64,000 nt of DNA. It comes from QHWT01 sp963755695 (GTDB lineage: Bacteria; Acidobacteriota; Vicinamibacteria; Vicinamibacterales; 2-12-FULL-66-21). Below, in pieces: positions 9,036-18,346 of this stretch. The notes below the pieces were generated by a model. The model was not told the origin of the DNA and searched no databases. It saw only the letters and a list, made by a program, of their open reading frames with translations. How positions within the stretch are numbered: the first letter of the stretch is position 1; each line of letters begins with the position of its first letter. Made by a program: the position numbers and the translations under genes. Location of the stretch: positions 1,178,001 through 1,242,000 of the forward strand of contig CAVWLB010000008.1 of assembly GCA_963755695.1 (NCBI GenBank). Direction: 5' to 3'.

Positions 9036-9530
9036 GTGGCGCACGGCGTTGGGCGGCTGATATTTGGCGAGAATCCGCGCAGGACCACGGTTCGGATTCT
9101 CGTCCTTGGCGCCATCAGTATCTTCACCTTCGGCTGGATTCTCATTCCGGTTCGCGCGGAGGGCGTCAGCATGATGCCGACGTACAGCTCCGGCAGCCTC
9201 AATCTCGTAAACCGGCTCGCGTTCATCATGCAGGCACCCGAACGCGGTGACATCGTCGCGATCCGCCTCGCGGGGCCGCACGTCGTCTACATCAAACGCA
9301 TTGTCGGTTTGCCCGGCGAACGCATTGGGATCGTGAACGGCACGGTGCTGGTCAACGGCCGCCCGCTCGATGAACCATACGTGCGCAACCGCTCCGCGTG
9401 GACGCTGTCGGAAGTCCAGCTTGGTTCCGAGGAATACTTCCTGATCGGGGATAACCGGGGGATGCGCGAGGAAGAACACGATTTCGGACGCGCGCCACGC
9501 TCCCGCATCATCGGAAAGGTCGTTTTCTAA
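9036..9530 (+). CDS. lepB: Type I signal peptidase
   Basis: 164 residues with a GTG start. A single N-terminal membrane segment (about 19-38, VRILVLGAISIFTFGWILIP) anchors an extracytoplasmic catalytic domain. Conserved boxes are in order: EGVSMMPTY with nucleophile Ser45, RGDIVAIR (70-77), YIKRIVGLPGE with general base Lys87, and GDNRGMREEEHDFG (box E, where the usual SxDSR reads REEEHDFG). The Ser/Lys dyad is intact. The protein would remove signal peptides from Sec/Tat substrates at the inner membrane. It is short for the family but complete. The next gene overlaps its stop by one base (TAATG), implying co-translation. Confidence 0.9.
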   Translation: MAHGVGRLIFGENPRRTTVRILVLGAISIFTFGWILIPVRAEGVSMMPTYSSGSLNLVNRLAFIMQAPERGDIVAIRLAGPHVVYIKRIVGLPGERIGIVNGTVLVNGRPLDEPYVRNRSAWTLSEVQLGSEEYFLIGDNRGMREEEHDFGRAPRSRIIGKVVF

Positions 9531-10012
9531 TGATGCGGCGGGCCGAGCTGCGGATCCTCGGCGTGGTGGCTATCGTCGTTGCCGCCGTTGGATTCGCTTG
9601 GCGCGCGGTGTTTCCATCCGACGAGCGCCAGATTCGCCGTCAATTGAGCCACGTTGCAGAGGAAGTCAACGAGCAGCGGCAAGGCCTCAGCGCCATCGCC
9701 CAGGCGGCCGACGTCGCCTCCGCCTTTGCCGACGACGTGGTGATCGATCTGGGGGAAGGGGCGCCGATTCGCGGACGTGAGACGCTGATGGCGATCGTGG
9801 CGCGGTTGCAGCCTCGAACCAGCCGCTACGAAGTGCGCATTCGTGACATGAACGTGCGCGTCGACGCTCCCGGATCAGCCTCGGTGGATCTCAGCGCGAC
9901 GACTTCGGGCGACAACGGAATGGACGCGCGGGAATACCAGCTGCAGATGGTCAAACGAGGCGGGGAGTGGTTGATTGCGCGGGTGAAACCCGTGGCCGTG
10001 CTCGAGAAGTGA
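9530..10012 (+). CDS. Membrane-anchored NTF2-like (SnoaL-type) protein
   Basis: 160 residues; MMRR start, with the stop of the signal peptidase gene overlapping the first ATG by one base. There is one N-terminal hydrophobic segment (about 9-26, ILGVVAIVVAAVGFAWRAVF), then a helix (DERQIRRQLSHVAEEVNEQ) and a cone-shaped alpha/beta domain typical of NTF2-like proteins (ASAFADDVVIDLGEGAPIRGRETLMAIVARL .. GGEWLIARVKPV). Such domains often bind small ligands or serve as scaffolds; no catalytic residue can be named. It is probably periplasmic, tethered to the inner membrane, and expressed with lepB. Confidence 0.7.
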   Translation: MMRRAELRILGVVAIVVAAVGFAWRAVFPSDERQIRRQLSHVAEEVNEQRQGLSAIAQAADVASAFADDVVIDLGEGAPIRGRETLMAIVARLQPRTSRYEVRIRDMNVRVDAPGSASVDLSATTSGDNGMDAREYQLQMVKRGGEWLIARVKPVAVLEK

Positions 10013-10016
10013 TCGG

Positions 10017-10056
10017 GATCGGGAGGTTGAAGACTTGCGCCTTCAACTCCCCGATC
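10017..10056 (+). terminator. Hairpin after the lepB / NTF2-like pair
   Basis: A 16-nt arm (GATCGGGAGGTTGAAG) and its counterpart (CTTCAACTCCCCGATC) pair except for two adjacent positions, around an 8-base loop, starting 4 bases after the stop. No T-tract follows. It lies between this pair and a gene on the opposite strand, consistent with bidirectional termination. Confidence 0.5.
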
Positions 10057-10162
10057 TGAGCCTGGCCGCGGGCGCCTTCCGCCCGGGAACGAGGAAACGA
10101 GCCGGCCTGTGTGGCTGACGAGGCAGGTTGTCAGCCGACCGGCGCCGGTGGGTGAAACTCCG

Positions 10163-10411
10163 TCAAGCTACCGCCGTCGTATACGTCCGTCGAGGCGCTG
10201 GAACTCGTGTCGGCCGCGCACCCTCTCTCCGAACGAACGCGCCGTCCCGAGTCTGCGCAAGAAATTTTGCTTCGACCAGCGCCCCGAGCAACGCATCACA
10301 GACGTCGCGCTCCAGTGCCCACAGGCGCTGCGCCTGCGCGGCTGTCAGACGAAGACCAGGCATTTCCACGAACTCGCCTTGTATTCGCTGAAGCACGTCA
10401 TCGATACGCAT
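10163..10411 (-). CDS. Small conserved hypothetical protein
   Basis: 82 residues from the ATG at 10411, chosen because GGAGGG precedes it at normal spacing; the open frame extends further upstream but without an RBS or family-like sequence. The protein reads MRIDDVLQRIQGEFVEMPGLRLTAAQAQRLWALERDVCDALLGALVEAKFLAQTRDGAFVRR and then a basic tail. The arrangement of helices (LTAAQAQRLW .. VCDALLGALVEAKFL .. T.DG.FVR) looks like a small winged-helix fold. It has neither signal peptide nor membrane segment. I recognise it only as a recurrent small hypothetical; no function is assigned. Confidence 0.65.
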   Translation of the reverse strand: MRIDDVLQRIQGEFVEMPGLRLTAAQAQRLWALERDVCDALLGALVEAKFLAQTRDGAFVRREGARPTRVPAPRRTYTTAVA

Positions 10412-10739
10412 AGGGTCCCTCCATGGGGTTCGAGCCGTCTTACTGGTCGTGCAGTAATGAATTCCGAAGCAACAGATGTACCCGGCCTGAAACGACGCTT
10501 CCGCAAGGCGCCAGGCATCCGCCTGCCGCCGACAAAGTGCTGAAGAGCCGGCGGTTATAACGCTGGCCTTATCGCCGTGCTCCGGCGAGGGACCCGCGCC
10601 CCCATGTATAAAAGCGTCGGGGCTGAGGTCGCTCACTGTTGGGATCCGCTACGCACTGCCGGAACGCTCCTCGCCTCATGCTGAATTGGGTCGCGAATGA
10701 GCGGTACAATCCGCGCGCCGGTCAAGGTCCTGAAGGCAA
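10412..10739. other. 328-base gap between the small hypothetical (-) and the M1 aminopeptidase (+)
   Basis: This contains the divergent upstream regions of both genes. I see no convincing ORF with an RBS, no tRNA and no recognised riboswitch. A TACAAT hexamer at 10705-10710 could be the -10 of the aminopeptidase gene (leader about 23 bases, with CTGAAGG before the ATG), but no -35 of good quality is in register. Confidence 0.4.
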
Positions 10740-13351
10740 ATGATCCGTGTCATTTCTTCCGTCGCTGTTCTTCTCTTCATGGACGTCATTGCAGGCCCGG
10801 CGCTGGCCCAACGCCTGCCGCAGACCACAACGCCGGATCACTACGATCTCGTCATCACGCCGAATCTCGGCGAGGCCAGCTTCGCCGGGGACGAAACGAT
10901 CCATGTCACGATTCGAGACTCGACCGTCGACATCACGCTGAACGCGGCCGAGATCGCGTTCGATCGAGTCACGATTACCCAAGAAGGGCGCGAGCAGACC
11001 GCGTCCGTCAGTCTGAACGGCGCGAGCGAACAGGCAACGTTTCACGTTACGCAGCCGCTTCAACCCGGCACGGCCACCATCCACGTTGGGTACAAGGGAA
11101 TACTCAACGACAAGCTCCGGGGCCTGTATCTGAGCAAGACCGAAAAACGCAGCTACGCCGTCACGCAACTCGAAGCCACCGATGCCCGCCGCATGTTTCC
11201 CGGATTCGACGAACCTGCCTTCAAGGCGTCCTTCTCACTGACCGCCGTCATCGATGAAGGTGATCACGCGATTTCGAACGGCCTCGTTGTGTCGGACAGG
11301 CCTGGGCCAGGGGCGGGTAAACACACGGTCGTGTTCGACACCACGCCAAAGATGTCCACGTATCTCGTGGCCCTGGCGGTTGGCGACTTCGCGTGCCGTG
11401 AGGGCAGCGCCGACGGCATTCCGATTCGGGTATGCTCGACCCACGACAAGCGCGACCTGACCGCATTCGCGCTCGAAGCCGCTCAGAAAAACCTGGAGTT
11501 CTTCAACCGCTACTACGCGATCAAGTACCCGTTCAAGAAGCTGGACATCCTCGGCGTCCCTGATTTCGCCGCCGGCGCGATGGAGAACACGGCGGCGATC
11601 TTCTTTCGCGAGGCAGATCTGTTGTTGGATCCGGCGCAAGCCACGGATCAGTCGCGCAAGCTTGTCGCCGAGATTCTGGCCCACGAAATGGCGCATCAAT
11701 GGTTCGGCGATCTGGTCACGATGCAGTGGTGGGACGATATCTGGCTGAACGAAGGATTTGCCAGCTGGATGGAAACCAAGCCGTTGAAGGCCTGGAATCC
11801 GGCGTGGCATTCCGAAGTGGACGAAGTCGGCGCCAATCTCGCGGCGCTGAGACTCGATTCGCTCCAGGCCACTCGCGCGATTCGGTACCTACCGCAGACA
11901 CTCCCGCCGAGATCAACGAGCTGTTCGATGCGATTGCCTACCAGAAAGGGGCGGCCGTACTTCGCATGGTCGAAGGTTACGTCGGCGAGACCGCATTCCG
12001 GAATGGTGTCAACGCCTACATCCGGCAGTTCCAATACGGCAATGCGCGCGCGGAAGATTTCTGGACGGTGATGGCACGGACAGCCGAAAAGCCTGTCGAC
12101 AGGGTGATGCGCTCGTTCGTCGATCAGCCAGGCGCACCGCTCGTATCGATCGACACACGGTGTACGTCTGGCAGCGCCGTCGCGACATTGCGGCAGGAGC
12201 GTTACTCGGAGATCGGCAAGCAGCCATCGGCCGGCCAGGAATGGCAGATCCCGGTGTGCCTGCGCCTGCCGGACGGCTCCTCGCGTTGTGAAGTTCTCGC
12301 TGGCTCGAGCGGCACGATACCGCTGCCAGCGTGTCCGGCGTGGGTTCTGGGGAATGCCGGCGGGGCTGGCTACTATCGCGTCAGTTATCCGGCGGCAATG
12401 GTCTCGCGAATGGCCGCGGACATTGCCCGCCTGTCGCCGCCGGAACGGCTGTCTTTGCTTGCTGACGAGTGGGCGCTGGTCAGAGCGGGCAGGCAGGAGA
12501 TCACAGCCTACCTGGATCTATCCTCCGCGCTGGCCGGCGACCGCAACGATGCTGTCATGGAATTGCAAGGCAGCCGGCTGGAATGGCTTGGCGAGTACGT
12601 GACTACCGGCGAATCCCGCCCGAAATACCGCACCTGGATCCAGCACCTGCTGACGCCCGCGTTGGTCGAGACCGGGTGGGCGGTCCATGCTTCCGAATCG
12701 CCAGAGCGCAAAGCGTTTCGTGCGGCAGTCATCGAAACGCTCGGCGAGTCCGGGCGTGACCCCGAGGTGCTGGCCAAGGCGCGAACGCTCGCGCTGCGAT
12801 TGCTCGAAGATCCGGCGGCCGTCGATCCGACCCTCCGCGGGTTGGTGGTGAACCTCGCCGCGATCGATGGCGACGCCACGCTTTACGAACGCTATCTGGC
12901 CAGGGCGCGCGCGGTCAGCGAACCCGATGAGCATTACCGCTATCTGTATGCCCTGGCGCGTTTCTCCGATCCGGCGCTGACCCGGCGGACGATGGATCTG
13001 ATCCTGTCGCCGGAAGTCCGGACCCAGGACGCGGCAATCTTTGCCGCGACGTTGATTGCAGCCAACGTCGATAGTCGCGAACTCGCGTGGAGATTGATTC
13101 GCGAGCGATGGAGCGAGTTGGAGGAGAGGATCGGACCCTTCCTCGCCACCCCGACGGTTGTCGGTTCGTTGACGTCACTGTGCGGGCACGACAAGGCTGA
13201 AGAAGTCCGGCGGTTCTTCTCGGATCATCCCGTGCCGGACGCGCAGCGGACGCTGCAGCAGTCGCTCGAGTCGGTGGAGCTCTGTGGCGCGATCGCTAGC
13301 GCGCAAACCCCGGTGCTTGCCGGTTGGCTCGATAAGCAGGCGGCGAAGTGA
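10740..13351 (+). CDS. Secreted M1-family aminopeptidase (frameshifted as read)
   Basis: About 870 residues when the two frames are joined. The signal peptide MIRVISSVAVLLFMDVIAG..ALA leads to the M1 beta domain, the exopeptidase motif GAMEN at 279-283, and the zinc site HEMAH at 315-319 with the third ligand Glu338 in LNEGF. The C-terminal ERAP1-like helical domain follows in the other frame (residues from about TPAEINELFDAIAYQKGAAVLRM to the end). M1 enzymes remove N-terminal residues from peptides; the signal peptide places this one in the periplasm or outside. The frame breaks at about 11885-11890 beside GTAC (ATTCGGTACCT) and equals one missing base. Both halves are well conserved, so a sequencing error or very recent mutation is more likely than old decay. 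Confidence 0.88.
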
Positions 13352-13381
13352 GCCGCCAGCCGCTGGCCGCCAGCTTCACCC

Positions 13382-13400
13382 GGCGCCTCTAAGAGGCGCC
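13382..13400. terminator. Hairpin between the M1 aminopeptidase and the exporter operon
   Basis: GGCGCCTC-TAA-GAGGCGCC is a perfect 8-bp stem with a 3-base loop, 30 bases after the aminopeptidase stop and 49 bases from the stop of the convergent permease. No T-tract. It is preceded by a CCGCCAGC repeat run (13352-13375). Confidence 0.55.
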
Positions 13401-13449
13401 TACACCCTCACTTTATGCCGTTGACCTAAGTTGAAGATCCGCCTCACGC

Positions 13450-14631
13450 CTACAGCTCTCTTAGCGCGGTCACCACCGGAAGCCGCGCGGCCCGCCAGGC
13501 GGGGAAGAATCCGCCGAGCAGCCCCATGATGATCGAGTAGCCGAGCGCCTGCGCGAGGAGCGCGGGGGTGACGGCAAACGCGAAGGCGATCTGGCTGAAC
13601 GACTGGAAGTTCATCGTCGCCGTCTCGTAGCCGTCGAACGCGGCCCAGGCGATCACGCCGCCGAAGATCCCGCCGATGACGCTGAGCAGCACTGCCTCTG
13701 TCAAGACCGACAAGACCACCGGGATACTGCCAAACCCGAGTGCGCGCAGGGTGGCGATTTCGCGGGTGCGGCTGGCGACGGCCGTGTACATCGTGATCAC
13801 CGCACCGAAGACCGCGCCTACGCCCATCAGCACGCCGATAATCAGGCCGATCGTGCGGATGATCATCTGCAGCGTCTGGGTCTGGCTGCCGTAGTATTCG
13901 GGCGCACGCATTGCCGAGACCGTGAGCTGCGGATTCGATGTGAGTGCGTCCTTCAGCTGCTGGAACGAATCGGGGGAAGCCAGGCGCGCATAGACGGACT
14001 GATAGCTGTTCCCCCGGCGATACGCGGGTTGCAGAACTTTGACGTCACACCACAGTTCTGATTCGGTGACCGACCCGCCGTCCTCGAAGATGCCGACCAG
14101 GGTCCAGCTGTTCTCTCCCCACTTCAATTCGGTGCCCACGTTGAGACCGACGAACTGGCGTGCCGCCGCGCGGCCGGCGATGATCTCCTTCTTGCCGAAC
14201 TCGATGTTGCGTCCTTCGACGATCTTCAGACGATCGTGGACCTTGAACGCCTCGGGGGTGACCCCGCGCAATGGCACGTTCGCCGCGCTCCCGGATCGCT
14301 TGAGCGGATGATCGACGACGACGAACAATTCAGGCGAGGTGAGGGCACCTGACGAGTCGCGGGCGATGCCCGGCGCGTCCTGAATGATCCGCACCGCGTC
14401 GCCGGCAAGACCGCTGGTCATTTCCGTGTCGCTGCCGGCGCGCATGATCAGCGCCAGGTTCGGATCTCCCGAGGCCTTCATCGTGGCATTCACGCCTTCG
14501 GCGATCGAGAGAACCGCCACGAATACCAGCACCACGCCGGCGATGCCGATCACCGCAACGCTCGACGAGCCGAGCCGCGCGGGAATGGATCGGATATTGA
14601 CCCCGGTCACCGCGATGATCTGGGACAGCAT
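13450..14631 (-). CDS. ABC transporter permease (MacB/FtsX type), second subunit
   Basis: 393 residues from the ATG at 14631, which overlaps the stop of the upstream permease by one base (TGATG). It begins MLSQIIAVTGVNIRSIPARLG with an N-terminal TM helix, a periplasmic MacB_PCD domain with Sabre-like content (GVTPEAFKVHDRLKIVEGRNIEFGKKEIIAGRAAARQF) and three C-terminal FtsX helices (QMIIRTIGLIIGVLMGVGAV; REIATLRALGFG; GLLGGFFPAWRAARLPVVTALREL). It is a membrane half of a tripartite exporter with the neighbouring permease, ATPase and adaptor. A single uninterrupted frame runs into it from the upstream gene only because that gene carries a frameshift; the two are separate proteins. Confidence 0.88.
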   Translation of the reverse strand: MLSQIIAVTGVNIRSIPARLGSSSVAVIGIAGVVLVFVAVLSIAEGVNATMKASGDPNLALIMRAGSDTEMTSGLAGDAVRIIQDAPGIARDSSGALTSPELFVVVDHPLKRSGSAANVPLRGVTPEAFKVHDRLKIVEGRNIEFGKKEIIAGRAAARQFVGLNVGTELKWGENSWTLVGIFEDGGSVTESELWCDVKVLQPAYRRGNSYQSVYARLASPDSFQQLKDALTSNPQLTVSAMRAPEYYGSQTQTLQMIIRTIGLIIGVLMGVGAVFGAVITMYTAVASRTREIATLRALGFGSIPVVLSVLTEAVLLSVIGGIFGGVIAWAAFDGYETATMNFQSFSQIAFAFAVTPALLAQALGYSIIMGLLGGFFPAWRAARLPVVTALREL

Positions 14632-15798
14632 CAGTTCCTCCGCAGCGCGTCGACGATTCGCAGGCGGCTCGCCTGCCATGCGGGCAGGAAGCCGGAAGCG
14701 ATGCCGAGCACCGCGACCAGCACGATACCGCCGATCACCGACGGCGTCGGAAAGTAGAACGCGGGCAGCAACCCGTGGGTTGGATCGCCGGAAATTGTGA
14801 TGAAGGCGTACAGACAAGGCGAGCCCCAGGCCTCCTCCCACCAGCGCGATGACCAACGATTCGAGCAGCACCATGCTCAGGATGCGGCCGTCGCCGAAGC
14901 CAAGCGTCTTGAGCACGGCGAGCTCATTGGTCCGCTCACGGATGGCCTGGGCCATGGTGTTCCCGGAGACCAGCAGGATGGTGAACATCGCCATCCCAAC
15001 GATCCACATCATGATCTTGCCGATGTCGCCGATCTGCTTCGCCCAGTCCGAGACGAACGCCTTTTCCGTGTTGGTCTTCGTCTCGGAAGGCGAGTTGGCG
15101 AACATCGCATCGATCTTCGCGGCGATTTCAGGCGCCCGATCCGGATCGGCGATCGTGAACACGTACCAGTTGTATCGATCCCTGAACCCGCTCCTCTCGG
15201 GAATCGTCTCCCTGAGAAACTGATAGTTGAAGAGCAGGTTCGTCTTGTCGGCGCCCTTGATCCTGGAGTCGTAGATGCCGTCGATGGTGAACTCCCATGG
15301 ACCGCCGTCAGGCCGGCGGTAGATCGTGCCCTGGATCGGTATGCGCTGACCCACTTTGAAACCGTATTTCTTGGCAGTGTCGATTCCGACGATGGCGCCG
15401 GTTCGATCGGCAATGAACGCCTTCTTCTGATCCTCTGGAAGTTCGAACTCCTTTGAATAGATACGCAGCCAGCTCTCGGGATCCGTGGCGAACGTCGCGA
15501 ACTGGTTCCTGACGTCCTGGTAGTAACCGCCGAACCAGTTGGCGTGGGTAGTGTCGGTGACCCCTTCGACCTGCCGGATCCGAGACTCGTATGACGCCGG
15601 TAAGGGGTTGATGATCGAGACCTTGTCGATCACCATCAGCCGGCCCTGTCCGGCCATGTCCACGCCCATGCTGAACGCGGCGCGAATGGCCATCAATACT
15701 CCGAACAGCAGGAAGGCGAAGAAGATCGCGCCCACTGTGAAGAAGGTGCGGAATTTCCGGCGCATCAGGTTACGCCAGACGATCGGCAGGAACCTCAT
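14631..15798 (-). CDS. ABC transporter permease (MacB/FtsX type), first subunit, frameshifted as read
   Basis: About 388 residues after repair. It starts MRFLPIVWRNLMRRKFRTFFTVGAI, overlaps the ATPase stop by ATGA, and has an N-terminal TM helix, a periplasmic MacB_PCD domain and FtsX helices (IMMWIVGMAMFTILLVSGNTM; RTNELAVLKTLGFGDGRILSM). Near 14808-14816 the frame shifts by one extra base just before a GTAC (coding strand TTGTCTGTACGCC). In the restored frame the protein continues YAFITISGDPTHGLLPAFYF and ends ASGFLPAWQASRLRIVDALRRN at the stop overlapping the next start. Without repair it reads through into the second permease as a false fusion. Confidence 0.85.
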
Positions 15799-16496
15799 GC
15801 CATCACCTCCTGTTCGGTAACCAGAACACCCTTTTCGAGATGCAGCGTCCGCTTGGCGCGCACCGCCGCGTGCGGATCGTGCGTGACCATGACGATCGTC
15901 TTGCCGTGCTGTTGATTCAACGCCTGGAGCAGGTCGAGGATCTCGTCGCCGGACTTTCGATCGAGGTCGCCGGTCGGCTCGTCGCAGAGCAGCAGCGTCG
16001 GGTCGGTGACGATGGCGCGTGCGATGCCGACGCGCTGCTCCTGGCCGCCGGACAGCTGGCGCGGGAAATGATTCATGCGCTCGCCCAGCCCGACCACGTT
16101 CAGCGCCACTTCCACCCGCTTGCGGCGATCGGCTTTCGACAGTTTGGTCAGGAGCAGCGGCAGTTCCACGTTGCGCGCCGCCGTGAGCACCGGCAGCAGG
16201 TTATACAACTGGAAAACGAAGCCGATGTGACGTGCCCGCCAGGCCGACAGCTTGCCGCCCGACATCTTGTCCAGGCGATCGCCGGCGACTGTGATCGAGC
16301 CCTCCGTCGGCGTGTCGAGTCCCCCGAGCAGGTTGAGCAGCGTGGTCTTGCCCGACCCTGACGGTCCCATCAACGCGAGAAAGTCACCTTGCGGAATATC
16401 GAGGTTAACCCCCTGCAGGACATCGATGCGCTCGCCGCCCCGGTGAAATACCTTGTGGAGATCACGGACCGTCACGAGGGAGTTCGACATCGCCAT
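15795..16496 (-). CDS. ABC transporter ATP-binding protein (LolD/MacB-type)
   Basis: 233 residues. Walker A GPSGSGKTT (about 44-52), Q-loop FVFQLYNLLPVLTA, a signature LSGGQEQRVGIARA in which the normal Q-Q-R reads Q-E-Q-R, Walker B LLLCDEPTGDLD, and the H-loop VMVTHD are all present. It is the cytoplasmic engine of the exporter made with the adaptor upstream and two permeases downstream; its stop and the first permease start overlap (ATGA). In this family ATP hydrolysis drives mechanical transmission rather than substrate passage through the membrane part. The substrate is unknown. Confidence 0.93.
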   Translation of the reverse strand: MAMSNSLVTVRDLHKVFHRGGERIDVLQGVNLDIPQGDFLALMGPSGSGKTTLLNLLGGLDTPTEGSITVAGDRLDKMSGGKLSAWRARHIGFVFQLYNLLPVLTAARNVELPLLLTKLSKADRRKRVEVALNVVGLGERMNHFPRQLSGGQEQRVGIARAIVTDPTLLLCDEPTGDLDRKSGDEILDLLQALNQQHGKTIVMVTHDPHAAVRAKRTLHLEKGVLVTEQEVMA

Positions 16497-16547
16497 TGCC
16501 CCTTTTTGAATTCCAGCGCACTTTGATGATTGGTCAAATTACTGAAT

Positions 16548-16584
16548 CACCAAATGACCAAATCACCAAATCACCAAATCACCA
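16548..16584 (+). repeat. 8-bp tandem repeat (CCAAATCA) in the exporter operon
   Basis: Four consecutive near-identical units CCAAATGA / CCAAATCA / CCAAATCA / CCAAATCA, flanked by degenerate copies (TGAATCA, CCAGGTC), fill much of the 104-base gap between the adaptor and ATPase genes. The unit is AT-richer than the surroundings and not a multiple of three. No spacer structure, so not a CRISPR. Confidence 0.8.
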
Positions 16585-16600
16585 GGTCCCTGAATCTCCG

Positions 16601-17833
16601 TCACTGGATCTTGACTTTGTCCCCGTCCTTGAGCGTCGGTGGCGCCGAGACGACCACACGCTCGCCGGCCGAGAGTCCCGAAATCACTTCCACCTGGTCA
16701 CCGTTGTTCATCCCGACCGCAATGGCTCGCCGTTCGACGCGGGCGTCGCCGTTCAGCACGAACACGACCGTGCGTCCCTCGACCGTACGCACGGCATCCT
16801 TCGGTAGCGACGTGCGCGGCTTAGCCGGTGCGCCGCCGGCCTGCGGCCGGGCATCCTCGAGAAACGACACCTTGACACCCATATCGGGCAGGATCCGGGG
16901 ATCGAGCGCGTCGAACCCGATGCGCACTTTCATCGTGGCCTTCTGACGATCCGCGGAGGGGATCGTCGTGATCACGTGCGACGGGATCCGCCAGTCCGGG
17001 TAGGCATCGAGCACCGCCTCGACCCGCTGATTGTCCTTCACCCGGTTGATGTAGCTCTCGTTGACATCGACCTCGATCTCGAGCGACGACATGTCGACAA
17101 TCGTGCAGATGCCGGTGCGTGTGAAGCCGCCGCCCGCGGATACCGGCGAGATCATTTCACCGGGCTGCGCGTCCTTGGTGATCGCCACGCCGCTGAATGG
17201 CGCACGTACCACCATGTCGGCGAGATTGGTCTTCTGGAGGTTCACCTGGCTTTCAGCCACGACAACCTGCTGCTCCGCGTAGGCGATCCGTGCCTTGAGC
17301 GCGTCGACATTCGACTGCGCCTCATCGAGCTCGGCCTTGCCGACGACGTTCTCTTTCAGCAGTTGCTCGCGCCGGTGCAGCGTGAGCTCTGCCTGCCGCA
17401 GGCGCGCCTGGTCCTCCGCGGCGCTCTTGCGCGCCGCGGCAAGCTGTGCCTCGGCAAACGCGAGCGACGCCCGGACCTGCGTGTCATCCAGATGGGCGAG
17501 AATCTGTCCCTGCTTGACCGCGTGTCCTTCTTCAATGAGCACGTCGACGACTTTGCCGGTGACTTTCGACGAGACGGTTGCCCGCCGCCGCGCCGTCACG
17601 TAGCCGGATGCGTTCAGCACGGCCCCCGGCGCGGATGAGCCACCCGATTTAACGCTTACTGTTGCGATCTTCACCGGCGTCGCCTGAAGCTTCGTCGACC
17701 AGAACCATCCACCTCCCGCGACCAGGGCCACGACGAGCAGAATCAGCCCGACGAGAACAGGTTTGCCACGCCCGCCGGCACGGTCTTCCTGCTGAATTCG
17801 CAAAGAGGCGAGATCGGTATTCAGGTCAGCCAT
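16601..17833 (-). CDS. MacA/HlyD-type periplasmic adaptor of the ABC exporter
   Basis: 410 residues. There is a short cytoplasmic N-terminus and one TM helix (about 25-46, VLVGLILLVVALVAGGGWFW). The lipoyl half (GKVVDVLIEEGHAVKQGQILAHLD), a long alpha-hairpin (about 125-215, rich in Ala/Glu/Gln heptads), the return lipoyl half (VVRAPFSGVAITKDAQPGEMI) and beta-barrel/membrane-proximal domains (VEVISGLSAGERVVV) follow. It bridges inner-membrane permeases to an outer-membrane partner; no TolC gene is nearby. It is the first gene of the operon adaptor-ATPase-permease-permease. A TATACT hexamer 11 bases before the ATG suggests a leader of about five bases. Confidence 0.92.
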   Translation of the reverse strand: MADLNTDLASLRIQQEDRAGGRGKPVLVGLILLVVALVAGGGWFWSTKLQATPVKIATVSVKSGGSSAPGAVLNASGYVTARRRATVSSKVTGKVVDVLIEEGHAVKQGQILAHLDDTQVRASLAFAEAQLAAARKSAAEDQARLRQAELTLHRREQLLKENVVGKAELDEAQSNVDALKARIAYAEQQVVVAESQVNLQKTNLADMVVRAPFSGVAITKDAQPGEMISPVSAGGGFTRTGICTIVDMSSLEIEVDVNESYINRVKDNQRVEAVLDAYPDWRIPSHVITTIPSADRQKATMKVRIGFDALDPRILPDMGVKVSFLEDARPQAGGAPAKPRTSLPKDAVRTVEGRTVVFVLNGDARVERRAIAVGMNNGDQVEVISGLSAGERVVVSAPPTLKDGDKVKIQ

Positions 17834-17844
17834 GGAACAACTTC

Positions 17845-17850
17845 AGTATA
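17845..17850 (-). promoter_or_regulatory. -10-like TATACT for the exporter operon
   Basis: On the minus strand TATACT precedes the adaptor ATG by 11 bases, giving a predicted leader of about five bases. No strong -35 is visible 16-18 bases further upstream. Confidence 0.4.
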
Positions 17851-17972
17851 GACAAATACGGAGTCAGGCTGGTTCAGGGTGTGTCTGCCCGGTAAATGGC
17901 GGCTCGGTATCGGCGAACGGCGTCAACGTTCAACGGGTCGATGCTCGATCGGCACGACTGGTTCGTACACGG

Positions 17973-17996
17973 CACGAGCGGCCGAAGCCGCTCGTG
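17973..17996 (-). terminator. UUCG-loop hairpin closing the act/cox operon
   Basis: On the minus strand CACGAGCGGC-TTCG-GCCGCTCGTG gives a perfect 10-bp stem capped by a C(UUCG)G tetraloop, about 40 bases after the coxD stop. Such tetraloops are typical of stable terminator or processing hairpins. No U-tract follows. It separates the respiratory operon from the exporter operon on the same strand. Confidence 0.65.
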
Positions 17997-18036
17997 GAAA
18001 CCCCTTGTGGATCGGGTATTTAGCGTTGACCGCCCG

Positions 18037-18336
18037 TCAGCGCCAGGTGCCCTCTACCCAGCCCCGGCTGATGTAATCGGTCATCGTCAGGCCGAACAGG
18101 ATCAACAGCCAGAAGAAACCCGAGACCACGACCACCCACGTCAGCCGCGTGCCCCAGCGGACGTGCATGAAGAAGAGGACGACCAGCGCGGCCTTCACGC
18201 AGGCGATCGTGAGCATGACCACGTTGTTCATCGCGCCCATATCCACGAAGGCGGCCGCCACCGTCATCGCCGTGCCCACGATGAGCGCGGCGAAAACGGC
18301 GTAATACAAGGTCTTGGGGGCAACGTGTCCTGACAT
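18037..18336 (-). CDS. coxD: Cytochrome c oxidase subunit IV (small bacterial type)
   Basis: 99 residues with three predicted TM helices (LYYAVFAALIVGTAMTVAAAF; MLTIACVKAALVVLFFMHVRW; WVVVVSGFFWLLILFGLTMT). The KAALVVLFFMHVR segment is the hallmark of the prokaryotic COX4/CyoD-like family. It is the last gene of the operon, 10 bases after subunit III. It stabilises the oxidase and has no cofactors of its own. Confidence 0.9.
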   Translation of the reverse strand: MSGHVAPKTLYYAVFAALIVGTAMTVAAAFVDMGAMNNVVMLTIACVKAALVVLFFMHVRWGTRLTWVVVVSGFFWLLILFGLTMTDYISRGWVEGTWR

Positions 18337-18346
18337 CTGCGGGTCC

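Noticed and set aside
10057..10160. Possible structured RNA after the NTF2-like gene
   Set aside because: Several GC-rich stems can be drawn (such as GGCTGAC..GTCAGCC), but no known RNA family is recognised and it lies at the 3' ends of convergent genes.
10420..10440. tRNA T-arm-like GGTTCGAGCC
   Set aside because: No matching acceptor, D or anticodon arms on either strand.
13450..15798. A single 782-residue permease fusion
   Set aside because: The middle part is out-of-frame translation. Restoring one base gives two complete permeases with overlapping stop and start at 14631.
16520..16600. Possible CRISPR array
   Set aside because: Units are directly tandem with an 8-base period and no spacers; no cas genes in the window.
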